Made by a program: the position numbers and the translations under genes
DNA from: CAZQKL01 sp964593895 [NCBI: uncultured bacterium]
GTDB taxonomy: Bacteria > DYJV01
Assembly: GCA_964593895.1 (NCBI GenBank)
Contig: CAZQKL010000044.1
Span: forward strand, 1-15,734
DNA: 15,734 nt
Direction: 5' to 3'
Shown here: positions 1-6,533 of the stretch, piece after piece
Layout of the letters: each line of letters opens with the position of its first letter
Numbering within the stretch: position 1 is the first letter of the stretch
Notes under the pieces: model-generated
Seen by the model: the letters and a program-made list of their open reading frames with translations, nothing else
Told to the model about the DNA's origin: nothing
The model's database searches: none

Positions 1-102
1 GTAAATCCTGCAATTGCAAATGCAATAGCAAATGCTACTGGAAAAAGAATTAGAAGTTTGCCAATAACTTCTGAGAAGATTCTTGAAGAATTAAAAAATT
101 AA
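1..102 (+). CDS. Xanthine dehydrogenase-family molybdopterin-binding subunit, C-terminal end only
   Basis: Only the last 33 codons and the TAA stop are in the window; the 5' part lies to the left. The tail contains PAIANAIANATGKRIRSLPI, which resembles the conserved C-terminal end of the large molybdenum subunit of the xanthine dehydrogenase/aldehyde oxidase/aerobic-type CO dehydrogenase (CoxL) family. In that family the subunit binds a single molybdopterin cytosine dinucleotide and hydroxylates a heterocycle or oxidises an aldehyde or CO. The substrate cannot be told from this fragment. It is a different enzyme class from the nickel CO dehydrogenase at the other end of the window. The recognition rests on about 30 residues from memory of the family, so the family is likely and the subfamily is open. 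Confidence 0.75.
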   Translation, partial: VNPAIANAIANATGKRIRSLPITSEKILEELKN

Positions 103-104
103 AC

Positions 105-133
105 TTGACAAGTAGCTACATTGTAGTTATTAA
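105..133 (+). promoter_or_regulatory. Sigma70-type promoter for the DUF2080-like gene
   Basis: A perfect -35 box TTGACA (105-110) is followed after exactly 17 bases by TATTAA (128-133), four of six matches to the -10 consensus. It starts three bases after the stop of the molybdenum hydroxylase fragment. The predicted transcription start, six to eight bases beyond the -10 box, falls at about 139-141, on or next to the ATG at 141. This argues that the TTG at 105, which is in frame, is part of the promoter rather than a start codon. Confidence 0.6.
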
Positions 134-140
134 ATTTTAT

Positions 141-320
141 ATGTCAAAAAAGAAATCCACAACAAAAGAAGAAACTTTTGAAAAAGAAAGAAAAGTTAAA
201 TTTGAAGTTTATGGGGAAGAAATGATTGAAAAAGTCGTAAAACAGAGTGGGAATTGTGGAAGAGTTTATCTTCCTCCAGATTGGGTTGGACATAAAGTTA
301 AAATAATAAGAATAGATTAA
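141..320 (+). CDS. Small DUF2080-like protein (transposon-associated family)
   Basis: This is a 59-residue protein with a lysine- and glutamate-rich N-terminal half and a C-terminal half running VKQSGNCGRVYLPPDWVGHK. The second half matches my recollection of the DUF2080 signature (a GNSGRVYLPxxWVGKxVKV-like, SpoVT/AbrB-like swapped-hairpin pattern), a family of short proteins often annotated as transposon-encoded in archaea and some bacteria. I chose the ATG at 141 because the upstream in-frame TTG at 105 is the -35 box of a promoter whose start point falls near 141. There is no Shine-Dalgarno sequence in the preceding A/T-rich bases, so the message may be leaderless. No transposase or terminal repeat is visible nearby. 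A role in DNA binding is plausible from the fold, not shown. Confidence 0.7.
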   Translation: MSKKKSTTKEETFEKERKVKFEVYGEEMIEKVVKQSGNCGRVYLPPDWVGHKVKIIRID

Positions 321-323
321 AAA

Positions 324-755
324 ATGATTAAAAATATAAAGATAAGAAAAATAAAACCTGAAGACGCAAAATTCATTGAAGAAATTCAGAAAAAAATTAC
401 AAAACACCAAGATATAGATTTTTACCATATAATAAAATCACATTTAAGAAATGAAGATATATGCTTTGTTGCTGAAATTGACGGAAAAATAGTTGGATAC
501 ATGATAAGTTACATAATTTGTGGAGGTTTTGGAATAGATAAAGGAGCTTGGATTGCAACAGTTGGAGTGCATCCAAAATATATGGGAATGGGAATAGGTA
601 AAAAATTAGCTGAATATGTTTTTAAGGAGTATAAAAAAGCTGGAATTAAACATATCTATACATCAGTAAAGTGGGATTCTGTTGATTTATTATCATTTTT
701 TAAAACACTTGGATTTGATAGAAGTGAATTTATAAATTTAAAAAAAGAGCTTTAA
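324..755 (+). CDS. GNAT-family N-acetyltransferase (paralogue 1)
   Basis: This 143-residue single-domain GNAT protein has the usual order of beta strands and helices: an N-terminal IRKIKPED start, a VAEIDGKIVGYM strand pair (about 49-60), and the acetyl-CoA pyrophosphate-binding segment around 78-95 (VGVHPKYMGMGIGKKL). The usual Q/R of the QxxGxG motif is methionine here (M87), while the glycines at 90 and 92 are kept. The C-terminal part (WDSVDLLSFFKTLGF) is the typical GNAT ending. It follows the DUF2080-like gene by three bases and probably shares its promoter. It is clearly related to the GNAT gene on the opposite strand that it meets tail to tail. Family members acetylate amino groups of small molecules or proteins; the substrate is unknown. 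Confidence 0.85.
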   Translation: MIKNIKIRKIKPEDAKFIEEIQKKITKHQDIDFYHIIKSHLRNEDICFVAEIDGKIVGYMISYIICGGFGIDKGAWIATVGVHPKYMGMGIGKKLAEYVFKEYKKAGIKHIYTSVKWDSVDLLSFFKTLGFDRSEFINLKKEL

Positions 756-759
756 ATTT
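734..759. terminator. Possible bidirectional terminator between convergent GNAT genes
   Basis: AAATTTAAA (734-742) and TTTAAATTT (751-759) form a perfect 9-bp inverted repeat around an 8-base loop, followed on the + strand by further T residues. It lies exactly where the two convergent genes end and overlap. The stem is entirely A/T and it is inside both coding ends, so it is a weak candidate; no better terminator is visible for either transcript. Confidence 0.3.
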
Positions 760-1198
760 TTAATTCTAAATGAATAGTTTTTGAAGGTTCAAAATTATTT
801 GCACTAAAAAACTTTATAAGTTCTATATCATTCCAATCAACAAGCGTGCTTATTTTTTCAACTCCAAGAGATTTTAAGTGTTGCATAAACTCTTTTAAAA
901 GCAATTGTCCAATTCCCTTATTTTGGTATTCAGGGTCTACACCTATTGTGTCAAGCTTTGCTCTATCTTCTGAAATCCCATATTCACCAATAAAAAGCTC
1001 TCCCATTATAAATCCAACAATTTTACCGTTTTCATCCTCAGCTACAAGAGATGTTGGAACATAATCACCAGATTTTACAAGTTTTTCAAATTTTAATTTA
1101 TAGTATTCTTCTCTTCTGACTTTATTCACTTTTTCATCAATTGCCAAAACATCATTAAAATCTTCAGGCTCCATTAATCTAACTTTAAATTTTTCCAT
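752..1198 (-). CDS. GNAT-family N-acetyltransferase (paralogue 2)
   Basis: This 148-residue GNAT protein has a canonical acetyl-CoA motif, QNKGIGQLL (Q92, G95, G97), preceded by the TIGVDPEY strand. It aligns along its whole length with the + strand GNAT gene: TIGVDP against TVGVHP, TLVDWNDIELIKFF against TSVKWDSVDLLSFF. The two are therefore paralogues. It begins 11 bases after the MvhD-like gene with a GAGG Shine-Dalgarno sequence seven bases before the ATG, so it is the last gene of the long redox operon. The stop codons of the two GNAT genes overlap by four bases. Its position suggests it acts on a product or protein of the operon, but this is inference and the substrate is unknown. Confidence 0.87.
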   Translation of the reverse strand: MEKFKVRLMEPEDFNDVLAIDEKVNKVRREEYYKLKFEKLVKSGDYVPTSLVAEDENGKIVGFIMGELFIGEYGISEDRAKLDTIGVDPEYQNKGIGQLLLKEFMQHLKSLGVEKISTLVDWNDIELIKFFSANNFEPSKTIHLELKI

Positions 1199-1209
1199 GA
1201 TTAACCTCG

Positions 1210-2010
1210 TTAACTTATTTTTCTTTTTTCTAATGGTAATGGTTCTGGAACAGGTTCTCCTTTTATTCTCATAACCGCTTTAAATTTTGGAGGACATGCT
1301 TCATAACAGGTTCCACATTTTATACATTTTTCCTGATCAATTACATGTATAACTTTTTTCTCCCCAATTATTGCACCAACTGGACACCTTCTTCTACAAA
1401 TTCCACAAGCCTTACATTTTTCTGGGTCTATATAATACGAAACTGCATCTGTTAATAATTCTTCTATTTCCTTATCTGAATATAAATTTTCATATTCTTC
1501 AACTTTTTCAAATGTCTTTGCAAGTTTATCTTTTTTTTCAATTTTTATATATGGTATTAATTTAATCACCTTTTCAATTTTAGATTTTATCTCTTCATCC
1601 TTTTCAATAGGGCCAATATTTTTTATTTTCTCTGTAAATTTTTTAGCAAATTCTGCAAATTTTATTCCATCTGCAGAGCTCATAAATTCAATTTCCAATC
1701 TTTCTTCATTTATGCCAATATACTTTAATATCTTTTTACATAAATGCACTATGTTTAAAGCATGGTAATTGCCATGAGTTGTATAATTACATTCACCAAG
1801 TCTGCATCCAACTATGAAAACTCCATCAATTTCATTTAAAAAAGCTTTAAAAATAAATTCCATATCAACTCTTCCACTACACATTACCCTTATTAATCTT
1901 ATCTCTGGAGAATATTGAAGTCTGGAAACTCCAGACAAATCAGCTGCTCCATATCCTCACCAATAACATACAAAACCTACAATTTTAGGACGAAATTTTA
2001 TATCTGCCAT
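1210..2010 (-). CDS. mvhD: Selenocysteine-containing MvhD-like/BamF-like iron-sulfur protein
   Basis: Read through an in-frame UGA at 1957-1959, this gene encodes 266 residues. It starts with ATG at 2008-2010, preceded by AAGGAG nine bases upstream; a caller that stops at UGA would begin 24 or more residues too late. The N-terminal domain (about 1-140) is MvhD/VhuD-like: it starts KPKIVGF-like, then C15-Y-W-U18-G-Y-G-A-A-D where the family has CxxC (or CxxU), then VMCSGR (C44) and GCRLGEC (C69, C74). A C-terminal ferredoxin domain follows with two CxxCxxCxxxCP motifs (C199/202/205/209 and C229/232/235/239). In hydrogenase/heterodisulfide reductase complexes MvhD carries a [2Fe-2S] cluster and passes electrons to HdrA. 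In class II benzoyl-CoA reductase the equivalent is BamF, also predicted to contain selenium. The gene lies 20 bases after hdrA in the same operon. Alternatives are a generic HdrA partner of another complex. Confidence 0.9.
1920..1936 (-). promoter_or_regulatory. Putative bacterial SECIS hairpin of the MvhD-like gene
   Basis: In the message, GUCUGGA-GUU-UCCAGAC forms a 7-bp perfect stem with a three-base loop whose first base is G. The stem begins 20 bases after the UGA at 1957-1959 and the loop begins 27 bases after it. These features fit what is known of bacterial SECIS elements (short apical loop with G at position one or two, roughly 16-37 bases from the UGA), which bind SelB inside the reading frame. 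Confidence 0.8.
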
Positions 2011-2030
2011 TTACATCTCCTTGAAATTTT

Positions 2031-5000
2031 TTATCCAGCTTTTTCTATTAATTCAAGAATTTCTTCCTTTGTTAATGCATCAATCTGAACAAGTAATTGT
2101 TCATCTTTGTAATGTTTAAGTTGAATTGCTCCTGTTGGGCATTTTGAATTACATAATCCATCACCTTTACATAATATTGGATTAACAACTGCTTTTTTAC
2201 CAAATTTTGTCATCTTAAATTCAATTGCTCCATAAGTACATACTTGAATACATGCACCACAACCGATACATTTATTTTCATCAACAACACATACAGAACC
2301 AGAAGCAACAACAGTATCATGAGTAAGTAAAGTTAAAACCCTTCCAGCAGCGCCATAAGCTTGAGATATAACCTCATTAATATGCTTTGGATAATGAGCA
2401 GTTCCACATAAATATACTCCCTCTGTTGCAAATTCTACTGGTCTTAATTTTACATGAGCTTCTTTAAAGAAACCATCTGGATTTAATGGAACTTTATAAA
2501 GTTGAGCTATTTTTTCTGAGTCTTTTGCTGGAATTACTGCTGAAGAAAGTATTAATAAATCACTTTCTATTAATAGGTCTTTCTGTAAAATGGGGTCATA
2601 AACAATAATATTTATTCCATTATCTTTTGCTTCAACCTTTGGAGGATTTTCTACTTCATATCTTATAAATTTAACTTCTTTATCTGCTGCTTTTCTATAA
2701 TAATTTTCATAATATCCATAAGTTCGCATATCACGATATAAAATATAAACGTCTATATCAGGATTTATCTCTTTCAGTTTTAATGCATTTTTTATAGCAT
2801 GAGAACAGCAAACCCTACTACAGTAATTTCTCTCCTCATTTCTGCTTCCTACGCATTGAATCATAACAACAGTTTGAATATTTTTAATCTTTTCCTCATT
2901 TTTAACAATCAATTCTCCAAGTTCAACCTGAGTTAACACATTTTCATTTTCTCCATATAAATACTCTTTTGGTTTATACTCTTCTGCACCAATTGCAATT
3001 ACACAAGCTCCATGCTTTATTGTTTTTTCTTTATTTTTAATCTTAATTTTTGTTTCAAAATTTCCAATATAACCTGATACATCAATTATTTCAGCATTAG
3101 TATAAACATGAATTATTGGATTTTTATAAACATTCTCTTTCAATTCCTTTAAAAATTTTTGAACATCAATTCCATCAATTGTTTGATACAATCTATTTGC
3201 CATTCCTCCAAGTTCTTTCTCTTTTTCAACTATGAAAACTTCATATCCCTGTTTTGCTATAGATAATGCACATACCATCCCAGCAACACCACCACCAATA
3301 ATTAATGTCCTTTTATCAACAGGAAGTTCAAATTCTTGTAATGGTTCAAGATGATTAGCCCTTGCAACCCCCATTCTTATTATTTCTTTAGCTTTTTCAG
3401 TAGCAAGCTCTTTCTCTTTTTGATGAACCCAAGAACAATGCTCTCTTATGTTTACCATTTCAAGAAGATATGGATTTAGACCTGCTTCTTGCAAAGTATC
3501 TCTAAATAATGGCTCAAGAGTTCTTGGAGAACATGCAGCAATAATTACTCTATTTAAATCTTTTTCATGAATTGTATCAATTATTTCTTTTGCTGAATTT
3601 GTAGTGCAAGAAAATAATTGTTCCTGAGAATGTACAACATTTGGAAGTTTACTTGCGTATTCAACAACCTCTGGAACATTTACAACTCTTCCAATATTCG
3701 CACCACAATGGCAAACAAAAATTCCAATTCTTGGAGGCTTACCACTAACATCAATTTGAGGAGGATATTTTTTTTCAACTGTTAATTTTCCCCTTCTATA
3801 ATTTAATAACTCTCCACATAAAGAACTTGCTCCGCTTGCTGAATAAACTGATTCTGGAATATCAACAGGGCCTTGAAACGCACCACTTACAAATATTCCT
3901 TCCTTTTTAGTTTTTATTGGATTTGTTTTTTCAACTTCACAAAATTTATAATCATTTAAATTAATTCCAAATTTATTTGCTAAATTAACCCCATCTTTAG
4001 GATAACTTATTCCAACAGATAAAACAACAAGTTCAAATTCCTCCTCTTTTACTCCTTCATCTGGGGTTGAATATCTTATAACAATATTTCCATTTTCAGG
4101 AATTTCTCTTGCAACTGAGACATAACTTCTTATAAATTTAACTCCTTCTAATGCCTCAGCTCGTTGAAAATACCTTTCAAAATCTTTTCCATAAGCTCTT
4201 ATATCATTATGAAAAACAAAAATTTCAGCACTTTCATCATGTTCTTTAGTAAGAATTACTTGTTTTTGAGTGTATGTACAGCAAACAGCTGAACAGTATG
4301 GATTACCACCTGGTGGATTAACTTGTCTTGAACCTACACATTGAATCCATGCAATTTTTTTTGGATGCTTACCATCAGAAGGTCTTCTAATTTCACCTTC
4401 AAAAGGCCCAGTTGATGAGAGCAATCTTTCAAAATCAAGACTGGTTATAACATTTTTATATATTCCATAACCATAGTCGTGTCTAAGTGAAGGGTCAAAT
4501 ATTTCAAATCCAGGGGATAAAATTATTGCTCCAACATTTAATTCTATTTTTTCCTCTTTTTGTGTAAAATCAATAGCCTTATTTTCACAAACACTTTCAC
4601 AAACTCTACACTTTTTTTCTTTTAAATAAAGACAATTTTCATCAATGTAAGTTATTAATGGAACTGCAAGAGAAAAATAGATATGAATTGCTTTATTTTT
4701 TGAAAGATTTTGATTATATGGGTCAGGCACAAGAACCGGACAGTATTCTACACAAGTATTACATCCTGTACATTTATCTTCAATTATATATCTTGGTTTT
4801 TTCTTTAATACTACATTAAAATCTCCAGCTTCACCTTCTACAGTTTCTATCTCTGTATAAGTTAAAATTTCAATATTTGAATGTCGGTCCGCCTGGACCA
4901 TTTTAGGTGCAAGAATTCATGTAGAACAATCATTTGTGGGAAAAGTTTTATCAAGCTGAGCCATTTTCCCACCAATAGATGGACCTTTTTCAACAAGATA

Positions 5001-5099
5001 AACTTTAAATCCTGAAGAAGCTAAATCTAAAGAAGCCTGTATGCCACTTATACCACCACCGACAACTAAAACATCTCCAAATTTTTCAGTTATATTCAT
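2031..5099 (-). CDS. hdrA: Selenocysteine-containing tandem HdrA-like/BamE-like flavoprotein
   Basis: This is one 1022-residue protein interrupted by an in-frame UGA at 4917-4919 (residue 61). Homologues have Cys or Sec at this point in the motif TNDCST-U-ILAPK, giving C58-S-T-U61. Module 1 has an FAD/Rossmann GGGISG at 14-19, a four-cysteine ferredoxin motif at C110/113/116/120, more cysteines at 156-171, and CVGSR with CxxxCC at 254-274. Module 2 starts at CHCG (463-466), has GGGVAG at about 602-607 and a second CVGSR/CxxxCC pair, and ends with two ferredoxin motifs near C944-954 and C976-986. The last reads [12 protein letters not shown], with aspartate (D979) where the second cysteine is usual. 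HdrA flavoproteins bifurcate electrons; a double-length form is typical of BamE. ATG abuts the fdhD stop (TAAATG), with GGAGG upstream. Standard annotation would split it into 60- and 956-residue pieces. Confidence 0.93.
4886..4899 (-). promoter_or_regulatory. Putative bacterial SECIS hairpin of the HdrA-like gene
   Basis: In the message, GGUCC-AGGC-GGACC forms a 5-bp G/C-rich stem with a four-base loop that has G at its second position. The stem starts 17 bases and the loop 22 bases after the UGA at 4917-4919. AAU before and AUU after (past a three-base GAC bulge) can lengthen the stem. It is one of the very few G/C-rich stretches in this AT-rich gene, which supports selection for structure. 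Confidence 0.78.
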
Positions 5100-5867
5100 T
5101 TATGCCTCCATAATTCTTTCTTTTTTTGAAAAAACAATAAAAGAATTATCTCTAACCTTTCCAACTATTGTAATCCCAAGTTGTTTTGCAAGCTCTACTG
5201 CTTTTGCTGTTGGACTCTTTTTTGTAATAACAACTGGAATTTTAATTCGTGATGATTTTATAAGCATTTCTGTGGAAATTCTTCCTGTAGTAAAAATAAT
5301 TTTATCTTCTGTATTAATATTTTTTTTTACACATTCTCCAATAATTTTATCCACAGTATTATGCCTTCCTATATCTTCTTTTATAGTAATTATTTTCTCA
5401 TTTGAAGCTAAACATGAAGCATGCACCGCTCCACTAATTTTGTAAATTTTCCCACAATTTTGAAATTTTTCCATTAATTGCAATATTTCCATTGGTTTTA
5501 TTTTTAAATCTGTATTAACTACTTTTCCCACTTTTCTGAATATTATTCCTTTTCCAAATCCTGAAGCATAAGTTAATTCATCTTTTGAAAAATTTAACTC
5601 CTTATCAATTGTTATTGATACTTTAAAATTTTCTTCATCTATATCAATTTCTTTTATATCTTCATACTTTTCAATTATTCCCTCTACAAATAAAAAACCA
5701 ATAATTAAATTTTCTATATCAACTGGAGTGCATAAAATATTTACAAATTTTTTGCTATTTAAAAAAATCTTCAATTCAACTTCATTTGGAACTGAAACCT
5801 CCTCTTCTTTCCATCTACCATCTAAAAATTTTAAACACTTAAATTTTTTAATCTCCCGATTTTTCAT
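5100..5867 (-). CDS. fdhD: FdhD-like protein (sulfurtransferase family) lacking the usual catalytic cysteine
   Basis: This 255-residue protein has the FdhD hallmarks EDIGRHNTVDKIIG (164-177) and TGRISTEMLIKSSRI (194-208), then IPVVITKKSPT. FdhD passes sulfur from a cysteine desulfurase to the molybdenum or tungsten cofactor of formate dehydrogenase, using one or two cysteines in a flexible loop (CxxC in Escherichia coli; SxGCxGG-like in others). Here that loop reads YASGFGKGI (100-108), with phenylalanine F104 (codon TTT) where the cysteine is expected. Other cysteines are C11, C46, C138, C152 and C179; none is in the loop. It lies between the PIN toxin gene and hdrA, with a 1-base gap before it and TAA|ATG contact after it. 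No formate dehydrogenase is in the window, so its client may be the BamB-like tungsten enzyme of the same operon, or it may act elsewhere without sulfur transfer by this route. Confidence 0.9.
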   Translation of the reverse strand: MKNREIKKFKCLKFLDGRWKEEEVSVPNEVELKIFLNSKKFVNILCTPVDIENLIIGFLFVEGIIEKYEDIKEIDIDEENFKVSITIDKELNFSKDELTYASGFGKGIIFRKVGKVVNTDLKIKPMEILQLMEKFQNCGKIYKISGAVHASCLASNEKIITIKEDIGRHNTVDKIIGECVKKNINTEDKIIFTTGRISTEMLIKSSRIKIPVVITKKSPTAKAVELAKQLGITIVGKVRDNSFIVFSKKERIMEA

Positions 5868-5868
5868 T

Positions 5869-6288
5869 TTACTCTATTAATTCAGATGTTTTAATGCAAA
5901 TATTATAACCTCTTTCTTTAAGGGAATTACATAATTTAATATCACCTGTCCAAAGTTTTGCATTTAAAAATAATGTAAGTGCTACAAATGGAACATCCAA
6001 TAAGTCAGGTGTTATCTCTTTTGCGATTTTTAAACTTTTATTATCTATTTCTTTTAGAGGTATAAAATTAATCAATTCTATCAAGCTTTTAAATATTTCA
6101 ATCAATTCTAAATCCTTTAATTTTGTAAAGTTTTTAATTTTTTCTTTATTTTTAAATAACTCAACAATAATAAAATTTGGACTATAATATTCATTTCTAT
6201 CATCGTATAAAATTTCTAAAAATCTATTGTTTCTCTTTAACATTGCAGAAAATATAATATTTGCATCAACAACAATTTTATTTTTCAT
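5869..6288 (-). CDS. PIN-domain toxin (putative ribonuclease of a type II toxin-antitoxin pair)
   Basis: This 139-residue protein is a PIN domain in size and motif order: VVDANII at the N-terminus (D8), IIVELF (E43), LLDVPFVALTL (D98) and WTGD (D116). These four acidic residues form the metal-binding site of PIN ribonucleases, so the enzyme looks intact. The gene overlaps the preceding small gene by 11 bases, the normal arrangement for antitoxin-toxin pairs. It ends one base before fdhD starts, so it is co-transcribed with the redox genes. Family members cleave specific RNAs (tRNA, rRNA or mRNA); the target is unknown. Because the pair sits within a metabolic operon, it may stabilise the operon or be a recent insertion. 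Confidence 0.87.
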   Translation of the reverse strand: MKNKIVVDANIIFSAMLKRNNRFLEILYDDRNEYYSPNFIIVELFKNKEKIKNFTKLKDLELIEIFKSLIELINFIPLKEIDNKSLKIAKEITPDLLDVPFVALTLFLNAKLWTGDIKLCNSLKERGYNICIKTSELIE

Positions 6289-6490
6289 TTAATAGTTGCA
6301 GTAATTCTTTTTTTCCTTCTTCTTTTATTAAAAAAGCCAAATCTTTAATATCGTTATCTGTTGCATTAGATTTATTAACAATTTCCTTTACTCTTATATA
6401 TTGTAAAAAATTTCGTATGTTTTTATCATTTATTAAAGATTTTGGAATTGTTAAAAACAACTTATCTTCTCCATATCTAATTTCTATCAT
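6278..6490 (-). CDS. Putative antitoxin paired with the PIN toxin
   Basis: This 70-residue protein has a beta-rich start (MIEIRYGEDKLFLTIPKSLI) followed by charged helices and a lysine/glutamate-rich end (EEGKKELLQLLNEK). It has a good Shine-Dalgarno sequence (AAGGGAG) seven bases before the ATG and overlaps the PIN toxin gene by 11 bases. I do not recognise the exact family. The call as antitoxin rests on size, overlap and position before a PIN gene. In such proteins the N-terminal part usually binds DNA and the C-terminal part wraps the toxin. A short inverted repeat lies 31 bases upstream and could be its operator. Confidence 0.68.
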   Translation of the reverse strand: MIEIRYGEDKLFLTIPKSLINDKNIRNFLQYIRVKEIVNKSNATDNDIKDLAFLIKEEGKKELLQLLNEK

Positions 6491-6520
6491 TTTAATCTCC
6501 CTTTTTTCAACTTTACAAAC

Positions 6521-6533
6521 TTATATTATATAA
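6521..6533 (-). promoter_or_regulatory. Candidate internal promoter/operator of the toxin-antitoxin pair
   Basis: TTATAT-T-ATATAA is a perfect 13-base inverted repeat overlapping the stop codon of the HdrCB gene. On the - strand it contains TATAAT (6530-6525), an exact -10 consensus, about 35 bases before the antitoxin ATG. No convincing -35 box is seen at the right distance. Autoregulated promoters with inverted repeats are usual for toxin-antitoxin pairs, but A/T repeats arise easily by chance here. Confidence 0.3.

Noticed and set aside
141-320. Complete insertion sequence around the DUF2080-like gene
   Set aside because: No transposase, terminal inverted repeats or target duplications are visible in the first 800 bases.
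846-1064. Open frame on the + strand opposite the GNAT gene, and similar antisense frames elsewhere (for example 5041-5445, 7281-7550, 11693-12064)
   Set aside because: They lie wholly opposite well-recognised genes, show no domain, and have no Shine-Dalgarno or promoter of their own.
4917-4919. Frameshift, nonsense mutation or pseudogene in hdrA
   Set aside because: The frame is unchanged across the UGA, homologues have Cys or Sec exactly there, and a SECIS-like hairpin follows. The neighbouring MvhD-like gene shows the same arrangement.
1210-5099. Genome-wide reassignment of UGA to an amino acid (code 4 or 25)
   Set aside because: UGA ends the FNOR gene (12110-12112) and the glycosyltransferase gene (15185-15187), and the other genes contain no in-frame UGA. 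Only the two Cys/Sec positions carry it.
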